NCBI RefSeq assembly: GCF_017745675.1
Contig: NZ_JAFLJM010000017.1
Span: forward strand, 1-64,000
Direction: 5' to 3'
DNA from: Alkalihalobacillus sp. BA299
Lineage (GTDB): Bacteria; Bacillota; Bacilli; Bacillales; Bacillaceae_F
DNA: 64,000 bases
The notes below the pieces were generated by a model. The model ran no database searches. It saw only the letters and a program-made list of their open reading frames with translations, and was not told the DNA's origin. This document shows positions 32,714 to 43,270 of this stretch, piece by piece. How positions within the stretch are numbered: position 1 is the first letter of the stretch; the number at the start of each line of letters is the position of its first letter. The translations under genes and the position numbers were made by a program.

Positions 32714-34174
32714 ATGTCAATATTAGAAGGAAGCATTTCTGAATTACATAATCGTTTACATAAAAAAGAAGTGTCTGTATCAGATCTTGTTAATGCATCT
32801 TACGAGAGAATTAATGCGGTTGATGAAAAGGTTAAGGCGTTTGTAACGTTAGACGAAGAAAGAGCAAAGAATTATGCTAAAACATTAGATGAAGCCCTTA
32901 GTTCAAATGCCGAAAGAGGGCTGCTTTTTGGAATACCAGCTGGAATAAAAGATAACATTGTCACTAGAGGTTTAACTACAACTTGTTCAAGTAAATTGTT
33001 AGCAAACTTTGAACCGATGCACAATGCGACTGTGATTGAACGCCTACAAGGGGCTGAGTCAGTGACGATCGGAAAATTAAATATGGATGAGTTTGCGATG
33101 GGCTCTTCAACAGAGAATTCTGGTTTTTTTAATACGAAAAATCCTTGGAATACTGATTATGTTCCTGGTGGATCTAGTGGTGGGTCCGCAGCCTCAGTAG
33201 CAGCAGGTGAAGTTGTATTTTCACTAGGGTCAGATACAGGCGGCTCGATTCGCCAGCCTGCGTCTTATTGTGGAGTTGTCGGTTTAAAACCGACCTATGG
33301 CCGTGTATCTCGATTTGGTTTGGTTGCGTTTGCGTCATCTTTGGATCAAATTGGTCCGATTACTCGTACAGTTGAAGATAATGCGCTTGTCCTTCAAGTA
33401 CTGGCAGGGTATGACAAAATGGATTCAACTTCAGCGAATGTCGCTACATCTGATTATTTATCTGCACTAACAGGCGATGTAAAAGGGCTGAAAATTGCTG
33501 TACCGAAAGAGTATTTAGCAGAAGGTGTCCATGAAGATGTTAAAAATCGTATTTTAGAATCATTAAAAGTCCTTGAAGGTCTAGGAGCAACATGGGAAGA
33601 AGTTTCATTACCGCACTCTAAATATGCGGTAGCAACGTACTATTTACTTGCTTCTTCAGAGGCTTCGGCGAATTTGGCTCGTTTTGATGGTGTGCGCTAC
33701 GGAGTTCGTTCTGATAATGCAGCAAATTTAATTGAAATGTATAAGGAAACAAGAAGTAAAGGGTTTGGTGACGAAGTAAAACGCCGTATCATGCTGGGAA
33801 CTTATGCACTTAGCTCTGGTTATTACGATGCTTATTATAAAAAGGCTCAAAAAGTCCGTACGTTAATAAAGAAAGATTTTGAAGATGTTTTTAAAAATTA
33901 TGATGTGATTATTGGGCCAACAGCACCGACAACGGCCTTTAAAATTGGTGAAAAAATGAATGATCCATTGACGATGTATGCCAACGATATTTTAACAATT
34001 CCAGTAAACTTGGCTGGTGTTCCAGCGATCTCGATCCCGTGTGGATTAGGAAAGAATGGGTTACCAATTGGGCTACAGATTATCGGAAAGCATTTTGATG
34101 AAAATACAGTCTACCGGGTAGCACATGGTTATGAACAAGCGACAGATCATCATAAAGCGAAACCGGAACTTTAA
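32714..34174 (+). CDS. gatA: Asp/Glu-tRNA amidotransferase subunit A (glutaminase)
   Basis: A 486-residue amidase-signature enzyme releasing ammonia from glutamine for GatB. The Ser-cisSer-Lys triad is complete: Lys79 ([10 protein letters not shown]), Ser154 ([10 protein letters not shown]) and Ser178 ([10 protein letters not shown]). RBS GAGGAGG. Confidence 0.97.
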   Translation: MSILEGSISELHNRLHKKEVSVSDLVNASYERINAVDEKVKAFVTLDEERAKNYAKTLDEALSSNAERGLLFGIPAGIKDNIVTRGLTTTCSSKLLANFEPMHNATVIERLQGAESVTIGKLNMDEFAMGSSTENSGFFNTKNPWNTDYVPGGSSGGSAASVAAGEVVFSLGSDTGGSIRQPASYCGVVGLKPTYGRVSRFGLVAFASSLDQIGPITRTVEDNALVLQVLAGYDKMDSTSANVATSDYLSALTGDVKGLKIAVPKEYLAEGVHEDVKNRILESLKVLEGLGATWEEVSLPHSKYAVATYYLLASSEASANLARFDGVRYGVRSDNAANLIEMYKETRSKGFGDEVKRRIMLGTYALSSGYYDAYYKKAQKVRTLIKKDFEDVFKNYDVIIGPTAPTTAFKIGEKMNDPLTMYANDILTIPVNLAGVPAISIPCGLGKNGLPIGLQIIGKHFDENTVYRVAHGYEQATDHHKAKPEL

Positions 34175-34188
34175 GGGGGGAGATACAA

Positions 34189-35622
34189 ATGAAATTCGAA
34201 ACGGTAATTGGATTAGAAGTTCATGTTGAGTTAAAGACCAACTCGAAAATATTCTGTGGCTGTTCGACTGAGTTTGGTGCCCCGCCGAATACACATACAT
34301 GTCCGATATGTTTAGGACATCCAGGCGTACTACCAGTTTTAAATCAGCAAGCTGTCGAATATGCGATGCGTGCTGCGATCGCTTTAAATTGTGAAATTGC
34401 AGAAGAAACGAAATTTGATCGGAAAAATTATTTTTATCCAGACAGTCCAAAAGCTTACCAAATCTCGCAATTCGATAAGCCAATTGGTGAGCACGGTTCG
34501 ATTGAAATTGAAGTTAATGGAGAAAAGAAAACGATCGGTATCACTCGCATTCATTTAGAAGAAGATGCAGGGAAATTAACACATTCCGAGTATGGCGATT
34601 ATTCTTTAGTTGACTTTAACCGTGTTGGTACACCTCTGATTGAGATCGTGTCTGAGCCAGATATTCGCACACCAGAAGAAGCATACGCTTATTTAGAGAA
34701 GTTAAAAGCGATCTTAGAATATACAGAAGTTTCCGATTGTAAAATGGAAGAAGGCTCGCTTCGCTGTGATGCTAATATTTCCCTTCGTCCAGTCGGCCAA
34801 AAAGAGTTTGGTACAAAAACAGAACTAAAGAACTTAAACTCATTTGCTAATGTTCAAAAAGGACTAGCATACGAAGAAGTTCGTCAAGAAAAAGAATTGC
34901 TAGAAGGTAACGTCATTCACCAAGAAACGCGCCGGTGGGACGATGGAAAGAAAGAAACAATACTAATGCGTGTGAAAGAGGGATCTGACGATTACCGTTA
35001 TTTCCCAGACCCTGATCTTGTTTCAATTTTTATTGACGAAGAATGGAAAGAACGTGTTCGTAGTCAAATTCCAGAGCTGCCACATGAACGTCAAGCTCGT
35101 TACGTGGCTGAACTTGGACTTTCAGAATACGATGCACAAGTTTTAACAGCGTCAAAATCAATGTCTGATTTCTTTGAACAAGCCTTGTCACACGGTGGAG
35201 ATGCAAAGCAAATAGCAAACTGGCTCATGGGAGAAGTTTCTGCATATTTAAATTCAAATGACAAAGAAATTGCAGACGTTCCTTTAACAGCGGAAGGTTT
35301 AACAAAAATGATTTCTTTGATTGAAAAAGGGACAATCTCTTCTAAAATTGCTAAAACTGTTTTTAAAGAAATGATTGAAAATGGCGGAGATCCTGAAACG
35401 ATTGTAAAAGAAAAAGGGCTCGTTCAAATTTCAGATGAAGGTGAATTGCGTAACATTGTCGTCGCAATTCTCGATAATAACCAACAGTCGGTCGATGATT
35501 TTAAAGCTGGTAAGCAGAAAGCGATTGGCTTCTTAGTTGGACAAGTAATGAAAGAAACCAAAGGAAAAGCAAATCCACCAATGGTAAATAAAATTATCGT
35601 TGAGGAAATCGGGAAGCGTTAA
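34189..35622 (+). CDS. gatB: Asp/Glu-tRNA amidotransferase subunit B
   Basis: A 477-residue kinase/transamidase subunit that converts Glu-tRNA(Gln) or Asp-tRNA(Asn) to the amide form. Blocks: [30 protein letters not shown] (Zn Cys), [29 protein letters not shown], and the C-terminal YqeY-like tail domain. 14 bp after gatA. Confidence 0.97.
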   Translation: MKFETVIGLEVHVELKTNSKIFCGCSTEFGAPPNTHTCPICLGHPGVLPVLNQQAVEYAMRAAIALNCEIAEETKFDRKNYFYPDSPKAYQISQFDKPIGEHGSIEIEVNGEKKTIGITRIHLEEDAGKLTHSEYGDYSLVDFNRVGTPLIEIVSEPDIRTPEEAYAYLEKLKAILEYTEVSDCKMEEGSLRCDANISLRPVGQKEFGTKTELKNLNSFANVQKGLAYEEVRQEKELLEGNVIHQETRRWDDGKKETILMRVKEGSDDYRYFPDPDLVSIFIDEEWKERVRSQIPELPHERQARYVAELGLSEYDAQVLTASKSMSDFFEQALSHGGDAKQIANWLMGEVSAYLNSNDKEIADVPLTAEGLTKMISLIEKGTISSKIAKTVFKEMIENGGDPETIVKEKGLVQISDEGELRNIVVAILDNNQQSVDDFKAGKQKAIGFLVGQVMKETKGKANPPMVNKIIVEEIGKR

Positions 35623-35679
35623 AAGTAAAAACGCTTATAACAATAATACAAGGCGATAAACTATTTGGAGAACACAAAA

Positions 35680-35716
35680 AACGAGTATGGAATCATAAAG
35701 GGTTTCATACTCGTTT
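35680..35716. terminator. Terminator after gatB
   Basis: AAACGAGTATGGAA pairs with TTTCATACTCGTTT around a 9-nt loop. T/A-rich on both sides, so it may also serve the convergent opuD. Confidence 0.7.
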
Positions 35717-35811
35717 AGCTCTATTAAAGATACTTCTTTTTTTGAATTACCCCATCGACCAACCATTTTATAAACACTGCCTTTAATATATAGGGTGTCA
35801 TCATTATGAGA

Positions 35812-37356
35812 CTAAGTCGGATTGACTTGTTCTTTAATAACAGGTTCTTTCTTTTTCTTCTTCTCTGGATCCTTTTGCTTTTTCGGTCCGACTTCGGTTT
35901 TTAAGGATTTTACCATTGCAAATGCCATTGCAATTAAAACGATTGTTAAAGGAAATGCACTAACGATAATCGCCGTTTGTAAACCAGCTAACCCCCCTGT
36001 GTACATTAAAATTGCAGCAGAGGCAGCTAATAATATTCCCCAAGCATACTTGACGATGTTTGGAGGCTCCAAACTTCCATTGGTAGTTTGCATACCGAGA
36101 ACAAATGTAGCAGAGTCAGCTGAGGTTATAAAGAATACAGTAATTAAAAACAAGGTAACTATGATTAATAAACTGCTGAGAGGTAGCTGCTGAAATACTA
36201 AAAATAAAGCTGTTTCAAGTGTTTGTTCGGAAACTGGGATGCCTAAATTGTACTCAAGGTGAATTCCAGTGCCCCCGAAGACGGCAAACCATAAAGAACA
36301 AACAATCGTCGGAATGAACAAAACAGCCACTACAAACTCTCTTACGGTGCGTCCTTTAGATACACGAGCGATAAAGGTACCAACAAATGGTGCCCAAGCA
36401 ATCCACCATGCCCAGTAAAATATCGTCCAACCTTGAATCCAAGCAGCATTATCTGCATTAAATGGCGATAGTCGTAATCCCATAGCAGGTAAATTTTGAA
36501 TATAGGAGCCAAAGGTTGTCGTAAATAATTCTAATAAAAAGATAGTCGGCCCAAGAAAAAGTACTCCAATAAACAATATTACTGCTAATATCATATTCGC
36601 ATTACTTAAGTACTTAATACCTCGCTTAATTCCTGTCCCTGCAGAAATGAGGAAAAGAACAGTGATAATAGCTATAATTAACAGCTGAATCCCAAATGTA
36701 TTTGGGATCCCGGTAACATAGCTTAATCCCCCGTTAATTTGCGCAGCTCCTAAGCCTAACGAAGCTGCAACCCCAAAAATCGTCGCAAATACAGCAACGA
36801 CGTCAATCGCTCCACCAATTGGACCCTTTGTCCTCTCGCCCAATAATGGATATAAGGTAGCACTCATTAATCCAGGATAACCTTTTCTAAACTTAAAGTA
36901 AGCGATACCTAATGCGATTGTTGCATAAATCGCCCACGCATGAAACCCCCAATGAAGGTAAGTATATCGTAAGGCTTGAGTTGCTGCTGAACTCGTCCCA
37001 GCATCTCCTAAAGGTGGATTAGAGAAATGTGATATCGGTTCAGACACCCCAAAAAATAGTAAACCAATCCCCATTCCTGCACTAAACAGCATCGCAAACC
37101 ACGTAGGACGACTAAATTCTGGCTTATCCTCATCTTTGCCAAGCTTCACTTTACCATATCGGCTAAAAATGAGGTATAAGGCAAAAATGAGAAAGAAAGT
37201 TGCTGAGAGTTGGTAAAACCAACCGAAGTTTTGCAAAAAGAACCCTAGTGTAACGTCCATTACACTTGTTAAATGATTTGGTAATAGGACACCCCAAAGG
37301 ACGAATACAATTGCCAATACAATAGAAACCCAAAAAACTTTTGTCACTTTATCCAT
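35812..37356 (-). CDS. opuD: BCCT-family glycine betaine transporter
   Basis: A 514-residue secondary transporter with 12 predicted helices and a long Lys/Glu-rich C-terminal tail (residues about 480-514). Family signatures: FSAGMGIGLLFFGVSEPISH (Na+ and betaine region) and FYWAWWIAWAPFVGTF with the substrate-box tryptophans, then ARVSKGRTVREF. OpuD of B. subtilis imports glycine betaine during osmotic stress. Other BCCT substrates (carnitine, choline, ectoine) cannot be excluded. RBS AGGAGC on the minus strand. Confidence 0.85.
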   Translation of the reverse strand: MDKVTKVFWVSIVLAIVFVLWGVLLPNHLTSVMDVTLGFFLQNFGWFYQLSATFFLIFALYLIFSRYGKVKLGKDEDKPEFSRPTWFAMLFSAGMGIGLLFFGVSEPISHFSNPPLGDAGTSSAATQALRYTYLHWGFHAWAIYATIALGIAYFKFRKGYPGLMSATLYPLLGERTKGPIGGAIDVVAVFATIFGVAASLGLGAAQINGGLSYVTGIPNTFGIQLLIIAIITVLFLISAGTGIKRGIKYLSNANMILAVILFIGVLFLGPTIFLLELFTTTFGSYIQNLPAMGLRLSPFNADNAAWIQGWTIFYWAWWIAWAPFVGTFIARVSKGRTVREFVVAVLFIPTIVCSLWFAVFGGTGIHLEYNLGIPVSEQTLETALFLVFQQLPLSSLLIIVTLFLITVFFITSADSATFVLGMQTTNGSLEPPNIVKYAWGILLAASAAILMYTGGLAGLQTAIIVSAFPLTIVLIAMAFAMVKSLKTEVGPKKQKDPEKKKKKEPVIKEQVNPT

Positions 37357-37639
37357 GTGCTCACGCTCCTTTTTCCATAGGTTTTCATGTTTATTATTGT
37401 TTTATGTGTGAACTTACAGTTTGGTAAGAAGTAGTAGTTAAGGGAATATGCTAGCTGACTCATTTTACTTAAGATGTAAGTTAGTATCTTAAGATCATTT
37501 TGCGAACCTTTATTTTCCATAAAACGAACTCAGTAGAAAGTTACTTTTATTGGATTAATTCTTATATTGGTGTAAATTGGAATTAACTGAAAAAATAAAT
37601 AGCATGTCTTTTTCTGGGTAAAAGGGAGAGGGTGCAAAA

Positions 37640-38242
37640 ATGGAATGGGAAACGATTATATCGGTTTTAAATCAATACGGTTATGGAGGTTTATTTCTGT
37701 GGCTTTGGTTAGGGATGTTTATTTTTCCTGTACCAAATGAAATGATTGTTTTAAGTATTGGCTGGCTATCTAAAGGTTATTTACAGATAGTTCCTGCGTT
37801 TTTGGCTGCTTATTTTGGAATCATTGCAAGTACGACAACGACCTTTTTAATGGGTCGGCATGCTGGAGTCCCTCTTCTCAGTAAATTAAAAAATAAAAAA
37901 GCAATAAAAAAAGGAAAAAAGATGATTGATAATCATGGAACTTATGGACTTTTTTTCTGCTGCTTTTTTGCGGGCTTACGACATGTGATCCCTTTTTTAT
38001 GTGGAACTAGGAAACTTTCATTTTTAACATTTGCCATCATTTCATACACTAGTTGCTTCATATGGTGCGCAATTTTCTTTAGCTTTGGAAAGTTTATCGT
38101 AGCAGAAGGAATTAAAAACTTACAAGATGAAAATATTTATATTGTATCGATCATTGTATTTGTAATAGCAGTAATTGGTTTTTTCTTAAAAAATAAATTG
38201 TTCGCAAGCAAGCGAGATAATGATGCTTCGTATATGAATTAA
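37640..38242 (+). CDS. DedA family (VTT domain) membrane protein
   Basis: A 200-residue protein with five or so hydrophobic segments. Conserved DedA features: FIFPVPNEMIV near 27-37, STTTTFLMGRHAG and the FFAGLRHVIPFLCGTRKLS re-entrant motif with the conserved Arg. Such proteins act in membrane lipid scrambling or transport; some take part in undecaprenyl-phosphate or phosphatidylethanolamine movement. No specific paralogue can be named. Divergent from opuD; the 283-bp gap shows no clear sites. Confidence 0.8.
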   Translation: MEWETIISVLNQYGYGGLFLWLWLGMFIFPVPNEMIVLSIGWLSKGYLQIVPAFLAAYFGIIASTTTTFLMGRHAGVPLLSKLKNKKAIKKGKKMIDNHGTYGLFFCCFFAGLRHVIPFLCGTRKLSFLTFAIISYTSCFIWCAIFFSFGKFIVAEGIKNLQDENIYIVSIIVFVIAVIGFFLKNKLFASKRDNDASYMN

Positions 38243-38298
38243 TTAAATAACATCAGTATAGAAAATATTTAAAAATAAAAAAGTTTATTTGATATATT

Positions 38299-38333
38299 TC
38301 GATACCCGTAATAAAATAAAGGTATCGATTTTT
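38299..38333 (+). terminator. Terminator after the dedA-like gene
   Basis: TCGATACC pairs with GGTATCGA around a 14-nt loop, then TTTTTAT. It lies just before the RBS of the amidohydrolase gene. Confidence 0.7.
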
Positions 38334-38352
38334 ATTTAAGGAGCTGGTTAAG

Positions 38353-39504
38353 ATGAAAGCAATTATTAACGCACATATTTTAGGTGAAACAGAAATAGAG
38401 AAAGGCACTCTTCTTTTTGAGGATGGAAAAATTATTAAATTAGGGAAGGGAGAAGATGTACAACTCCCTGAGAACACAGAAGTGATTGATGCGAATGGCA
38501 GATTTGTCACTGCAGGTTTTATTGATGCTCATACTCATTTAGGTATTGATGAAGAAGGTGTACGCTGGGAAGGGCAAGATTATAATGAAACAACTTCAGC
38601 TGTGACACCACACCTCCGCGCCCTAGATGGTATTTACCCATACGATCAGGGTTTTCATGATGCAGTTGCGTCAGGAGTTACAACGGCTCAAGTCTTACCA
38701 GGAAGTGCCAATGTGATTGGAGGATTAACAGTATGTATTAAAATTAGACTTGGCAAGTCAGTAGATGAAATGATTGTTCGTGAACCATCTGGATTAAAAA
38801 TTGCCCTTGGTGAAAATCCTAAGGGAGCTCACGGTAATCATGGACGAGCACCGAAAACTCGTATGGCTGTAGCGGCCATTCTTCGTGAACAATTTTCAAA
38901 AGCTAAACACTACATGGAGAAAAAGAATAAAGGTGAGAATGTTTTTGACTTTGAATTAGAAGCCTTACAATTAGCGTTAGAGAAAAAAATCCCAGTGCGT
39001 GCTCATGCTCATCGTGCCGATGATATTATGACTGTTATAAGAATTGCAAAAGAGTTTGATTTAGATTTAAGTGTCGAGCATACGACTGAAGGTCATCAAA
39101 TCGCCCATTTATTAGCTGAAAGTGGTGCAAAGTTTACAGTAGGACCAACCATTTCAAGTCGTAGTAAAGTTGAATTAAGAGATAAAGGCTGGCAAACGTA
39201 TAAAGCGCTAGAAGAAGCGAATGTTCCATTTGCGATCACTACAGATCACCCTGTCATCCCTATTCAGTATCTACAGACATCCGTATCTCTTGCAGTAAAA
39301 GAGGGATTATCTGAACTAACCGCCTTGAAATCTGTAACTGAACATGCGGCAGCCTTATTAGGTATAGAAGATCGGACAGGCTCTCTTGAAGTTGGTAAAG
39401 ATGCTGACATTGTTATTTGGGATGCTCATCCATTGCGACAAAATAGCTACTCATGGATGACGTTTGTAGATGGAGACGTTGTTTATCAACGAGAAGAAGT
39501 ATAA
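38353..39504 (+). CDS. Imidazolonepropionase-like amidohydrolase
   Basis: A 383-residue amidohydrolase-superfamily enzyme. The HxH metal motif is in GFIDAHTHLGI (about 56-66), RAHAHRADD and VEHTTEGHQI supply further His, and ITTDHPV the final Asp. The composite N- and C-terminal beta domains are also present (INAHILGETEIEKG; GKDADIVIWDAHPL). No hut genes are near, so a histidine-degradation role is not supported. Substrate unknown. Confidence 0.75.
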   Translation: MKAIINAHILGETEIEKGTLLFEDGKIIKLGKGEDVQLPENTEVIDANGRFVTAGFIDAHTHLGIDEEGVRWEGQDYNETTSAVTPHLRALDGIYPYDQGFHDAVASGVTTAQVLPGSANVIGGLTVCIKIRLGKSVDEMIVREPSGLKIALGENPKGAHGNHGRAPKTRMAVAAILREQFSKAKHYMEKKNKGENVFDFELEALQLALEKKIPVRAHAHRADDIMTVIRIAKEFDLDLSVEHTTEGHQIAHLLAESGAKFTVGPTISSRSKVELRDKGWQTYKALEEANVPFAITTDHPVIPIQYLQTSVSLAVKEGLSELTALKSVTEHAAALLGIEDRTGSLEVGKDADIVIWDAHPLRQNSYSWMTFVDGDVVYQREEV

Positions 39505-39623
39505 AGCTTATTTAGGAATGAATATGTAAAATTATGTGAGAGATAAAACTTGTATCAGAAGCATGTATCCCTTATCATACAAATTAATAGATTGGATATC
39601 ACTTCGTAAAAGTGGGAGATAGA

Positions 39624-40514
39624 ATGAAACGAGCCCGAATTATTTATAATCCGACTTCTGGTAGAGAGCAAATGAGAAAAAATTTACCTTATGTCCTTGA
39701 GCGACTTGAAAAAATTGGGTATGAAGCGTCGGCGCATGCAACAACCGGTGAGGGCTGTGCTACACGAGCAGCAAAATTCGCAGGTGAACGGGGCTTTGAC
39801 TTAGTTATTGCAGCTGGTGGAGATGGAACCATTTTTGAAGTGGTAAATGGCCTTGCTGATTTGGAAAAGCGTCCTCTTCTTGGCCTTATCCCAGGAGGAA
39901 CAACAAATGATTTTGCGAGAGCACTTCACATACCAAGAGATATTGTAGAAGCTTGTGATGTGTTGTGTGGTGAGCATAAGCAACCGATTGATATTGGTAA
40001 AGTAGGGACCCAATATTTTATAAACATTGCAGCTGGTGGAACGCTGACAGAATTAACATATGAAGTACCGAGTAGATTAAAAACACTCATGGGACAACTT
40101 GCATATTATGTTAAAGGACTAGAAAAGCTCCCGTCCATCTCCCCGACTTCAGTTAGGATTGAATATGATGGAAAACTCTTTGAAGGGGAAATCATGATGT
40201 TTCTCGTCTCTAATACAAACTCAGTCGGCGGATTTGAAAGGTTAGCTCCTAATGCTTCGATACAAGATGGATTGTTTGATTTAATCATCGTTAAAAAGAC
40301 ATCGTTTCCTGAATTTATTCACATCGGTGGTTTAGCATTGCGAGGGGAACATATGAACCATCCGAAAGTGATTTATACACAAGCCAATCGGATCAAAGTG
40401 TATGTTGATGGAAAAATGCAGTTAAATCTCGACGGAGAATACGGTGGAATGTTACCTGCAGAGTTTGTTAATTTGTATCAACATTTCCAAATTTTATGCC
40501 CGCCGAAAAGATAA
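39624..40514 (+). CDS. dgkB: Diacylglycerol kinase
   Basis: A 296-residue soluble lipid kinase that recycles diacylglycerol to phosphatidic acid. N-terminal RARIIYNPTSGRE, nucleotide-binding AAGGDGTIFEVVNGLA, PGGTTNDFARALHIPRD and a C-terminal QLNLDGEYGGMLP. ATG 39624 matches the B. subtilis start; a GTG at 39612 is the alternative. In the B. subtilis order the gene also lies between gatB and yefA. Confidence 0.93.
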   Translation: MKRARIIYNPTSGREQMRKNLPYVLERLEKIGYEASAHATTGEGCATRAAKFAGERGFDLVIAAGGDGTIFEVVNGLADLEKRPLLGLIPGGTTNDFARALHIPRDIVEACDVLCGEHKQPIDIGKVGTQYFINIAAGGTLTELTYEVPSRLKTLMGQLAYYVKGLEKLPSISPTSVRIEYDGKLFEGEIMMFLVSNTNSVGGFERLAPNASIQDGLFDLIIVKKTSFPEFIHIGGLALRGEHMNHPKVIYTQANRIKVYVDGKMQLNLDGEYGGMLPAEFVNLYQHFQILCPPKR

Positions 40515-40619
40515 TTCAACGAAAATGAAAAATAGGGTCATAAGAAAATATAAGCTTTTATTAAAAGACCATAGCTGTCAGCAAATATAAAACAGCAAGA
40601 ATAGTAAAAAAAATAATAA

Positions 40620-40648
40620 TTGACAGAAACAATAAATTTACTTATGCT
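40620..40648 (+). promoter_or_regulatory. SigA promoter of the Mn2+ riboswitch leader
   Basis: TTGACA at 40620-40625, 17 bp, TATGCT at 40643-40648, about 25 bp before the aptamer. Confidence 0.7.
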
Positions 40649-40673
40649 ATATTCATACAGTTAAATACACTTC

Positions 40674-40790
40674 CAAAAGGGGAGTAGCTTTTACAACATA
40701 GTCGTCATTTCGGAGTGTCTACACTCTCGGCTGTGTTGGCAACTTTAACGTTGTTAGCAAGACCTTTGCCAGTCGGTAAAGGTCTTTATT
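40674..40790 (+). ncRNA. yybP-ykoY manganese riboswitch
   Basis: Signature of the family: AAAGGGGAGTAGC at the 5' side and TTAGCAAGACCTTTGCC at the 3' side, with intervening variable hairpins (GGAGTGT/ACACTC). GACCTTTGCC pairs with GGTAAAGGTC and runs into TTTATT, so the last helix doubles as a terminator. In B. subtilis such riboswitches activate ykoY and yybP when Mn2+ is high. Here it controls a TerC-family gene. Confidence 0.9.
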
Positions 40791-40797
40791 GATTTTA

Positions 40798-40832
40798 AAA
40801 ACCTTTACCATTTGTGGTAAAGGTTTTTCTTG
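40798..40832 (+). terminator. Second terminator in the riboswitch leader
   Basis: AAACCTTTACCA pairs with TGGTAAAGGTTT (12 perfect pairs, 5-nt loop) followed by TTCTT. It follows the first hairpin by 14 nt and its arms resemble it, so alternative pairing between the two is possible. Confidence 0.75.
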
Positions 40833-40924
40833 ATTCTGAAAAACAGAGAGGAGACTAACAAAAAAAGCTTTATTAATCTATTAACCGATAAGAAAGAATT
40901 TACTATGAGAAGGAGTTAATGTAA

Positions 40925-41752
40925 GTGGAACTATCAATTTTATTAGAGTATGGTTGGGTTTTACTCCTATTAATCGCAATTGAAGGACTTTTAGCCGCGG
41001 ATAACGCACTTGTGTTAGCAATTATGGTGAAACATCTTCCAAAGGAAGAAAGAAAAAAAGCATTATTTTACGGACTTGCAGGTGCATTCGTATTTCGTTT
41101 TAGTTCGCTATTTGCTATATCTTTTCTCGTCGATGTATGGCAAGTTCAAGCAATTGGGGCTCTCTATTTGTTGTTTATCGCAAGTAACCATATATTTAGA
41201 AAGATGATCGTTAATAAAAACAAAGAAAACGTTAAAGATTTACGTGAGAAGAAAAAATCGGGCTTCTGGGGAACGGTAATTAAAGTAGAATTAGCAGACA
41301 TTGCGTTCGCCATTGACTCCATTTTAGCTGCTGTTGCATTAGCGGTCGTGCTTCCAAATACAAGTTTACCTGAAATTGGTGGACTTGATGGAGGTAAGTT
41401 TCTCGTTATTTTTCTCGGTGGATTAATTGGTTTAATCATTATGCGTTTTGCTGCAGATTTCTTTGTGACATTACTACACAAAAAGCCAGGCCTTGAAGTT
41501 GCTGCTTTTATCATTGTTGGTTGGGTAGGTGTGAAGCTATCTGTTTATACATTGTCACACCCAGATTTAGCTATTCTACCTGAAGGATTTGCCAAATTAC
41601 CTGAATGGAAAATAACATTTTACACTGTCCTTGTTTTAATCGCTTTAGGAGGTTGGTTTTTATCAAAGGAAAAAAAGGAACAACCAGCTTTAGCAGATCC
41701 TAATATGATAACGGATAATGAGGGGGAGATTAAGAGGACGGAAGTACAATAA
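40925..41752 (+). CDS. TerC family membrane protein (YkoY/YceF-like, Mn2+ export)
   Basis: A 275-residue integral membrane protein with about 7-8 helices. N-terminal ADNALVLAIMVKHLP with the conserved acidic pair and LADIAFAIDSILAAVA with the second conserved Asp mark the TerC family. TerC proteins behind yybP-ykoY riboswitches act in manganese homeostasis and metalation of exoenzymes. GTG start after GAAGGAG. The riboswitch fits the assignment. Confidence 0.85.
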   Translation: MELSILLEYGWVLLLLIAIEGLLAADNALVLAIMVKHLPKEERKKALFYGLAGAFVFRFSSLFAISFLVDVWQVQAIGALYLLFIASNHIFRKMIVNKNKENVKDLREKKKSGFWGTVIKVELADIAFAIDSILAAVALAVVLPNTSLPEIGGLDGGKFLVIFLGGLIGLIIMRFAADFFVTLLHKKPGLEVAAFIIVGWVGVKLSVYTLSHPDLAILPEGFAKLPEWKITFYTVLVLIALGGWFLSKEKKEQPALADPNMITDNEGEIKRTEVQ

Positions 41753-41838
41753 TTTCTTGTGTAGGCAAAGTTTTGATATAGATCCAAGTGTGCTACAATC
41801 ATGGGAGCATATTTTGGACGTAAAGGAAGAGAAAAGAC

Positions 41839-43215
41839 ATGAATAAACAAAGTATACCCGTACAAAAAAATCAACAATACGAGGTAGTTTTTGAAGATTT
41901 GACGCACGAAGGAGCAGCTGTGGCAAAAATTAATGGCTATACTCTTTTTGTACCAAAGGCTCTCCCGGGAGAACGAGGAATAGTAAAAGTAATAAAAGTC
42001 AATAAAGGTTATGGGTTTGGTCGATTGATGGAACGAATAGAAACAAGTGAACATCGAGCTGAGCCACCATGCCCTGTCTATCAGCAGTGTGGTGGCTGTC
42101 AGTTGCAGCACTTAAATTATGATGCTCAACTTTTACAGAAACAAAAAATGGTAAAAGATGTACTAGAGAGAATTGGTAAGATCACTAAAATTCCTATCCA
42201 TCCTACACTTGGAATGAACGACCCTTGGCGTTACCGGAACAAAGCACAAGTCCCTGTAGCAACAAGAGAAGGTGGTCTAGTCGCAGGTTTTTATCAAGAA
42301 CGAACCCATCATATTATTGATATGGATGAGTGTTTAATTCAACAAGAGGCGAATGACCGAGTTGTGCAAGTTGTTAAAGATATAGCAAATCAGCTTCAGA
42401 TTAGCGGGTATGATGAAAAAGCGCATAAAGGTACACTAAGGCATGTCGTTGCAAGGTACGGCTTAGTTACGAAAGAAGTGATGGTTGTCCTTGTGACACG
42501 AACGGCAGAATTGCCTCATAAAGAGCAGTTGATTAAGCAAATAAAAGAGCGTTTACCTGAGGTTAAATCGATTGTACATAACATCAATCGTAAAAAAACA
42601 AATGTAATCTTTGGGGATCAAACGACTGTGCTTTGGGGGGAAGAATATATTTATGATTTCATTGGAGATATTAAATTTGCGATTTCCGCACGGTCTTTTT
42701 ATCAAGTAAATCCAGAACAGACGAAAGTATTGTATAATAAAGCGTTAGAATATGCGGAACTCACTAGTTCAGATATAGTCATTGATGCGTATTGTGGGAT
42801 AGGTACGATTTCGTTATTTTTAGCTCAAAAAGCAAAGCATGTGTATGGAGTAGAAATTGTCCCGCAGGCGATTGATGATGCAAAGCGTAACGCTAAGCTT
42901 AATCACATCAATAATGTTGATTTTGCAGTGGGTGAAGCTGAAAAAGTAATCCCATGGTGGTATGCACAAGGAATCCGTGCTGATGTTATTGTTGTTGACC
43001 CCCCGCGTAAAGGCTGTGATCAAGCATTATTAAATACAATCATCCAGATGAAGCCAAAGCGTGTCGTCTATGTTAGCTGTAATCCAGCTACATTAGCACG
43101 AGACTTACGTGTCCTTGAAGATGGTGGCTATCAGACAAAGCAAGTTCAACCAGTTGATATGTTTCCTCATACGATGCATGTGGAAAGTGTCGCAGTATTA
43201 GAGCTGAAAAAATAA
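41839..43215 (+). CDS. rlmCD: 23S rRNA (uracil-C5)-methyltransferase RlmCD
   Basis: A 458-residue RumA/TrmA-type enzyme (B. subtilis YefA). N-terminal TRAM domain (about 10-65), [4Fe-4S] cysteines C78, C84 and C87 in [16 protein letters not shown] motif [22 protein letters not shown] and the catalytic [14 protein letters not shown]. The B. subtilis enzyme methylates both U747 and U1939. Usual length. Confidence 0.93.
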   Translation: MNKQSIPVQKNQQYEVVFEDLTHEGAAVAKINGYTLFVPKALPGERGIVKVIKVNKGYGFGRLMERIETSEHRAEPPCPVYQQCGGCQLQHLNYDAQLLQKQKMVKDVLERIGKITKIPIHPTLGMNDPWRYRNKAQVPVATREGGLVAGFYQERTHHIIDMDECLIQQEANDRVVQVVKDIANQLQISGYDEKAHKGTLRHVVARYGLVTKEVMVVLVTRTAELPHKEQLIKQIKERLPEVKSIVHNINRKKTNVIFGDQTTVLWGEEYIYDFIGDIKFAISARSFYQVNPEQTKVLYNKALEYAELTSSDIVIDAYCGIGTISLFLAQKAKHVYGVEIVPQAIDDAKRNAKLNHINNVDFAVGEAEKVIPWWYAQGIRADVIVVDPPRKGCDQALLNTIIQMKPKRVVYVSCNPATLARDLRVLEDGGYQTKQVQPVDMFPHTMHVESVAVLELKK

Positions 43216-43223
43216 ATAATTTG

Positions 43224-43257
43224 AAAAAAGGAGTTCAGGTGATGGACTCCCTTTTTG
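43224..43257 (+). terminator. Terminator after rlmCD
   Basis: AAAAAAGGAGTT pairs with GGACTCCCTTTTT-type arm (one or two mismatches) around GTGAT, then TTTTTG. Confidence 0.7.
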
Positions 43258-43270
43258 TGATGAGTTTATT

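Noticed and set aside
41620..42111. 163-codon open frame on the minus strand
   Set aside because: It lies across the ends of the terC-like gene and rlmCD, both strongly supported, has no RBS and a composition expected from antisense of AT-rich coding DNA.
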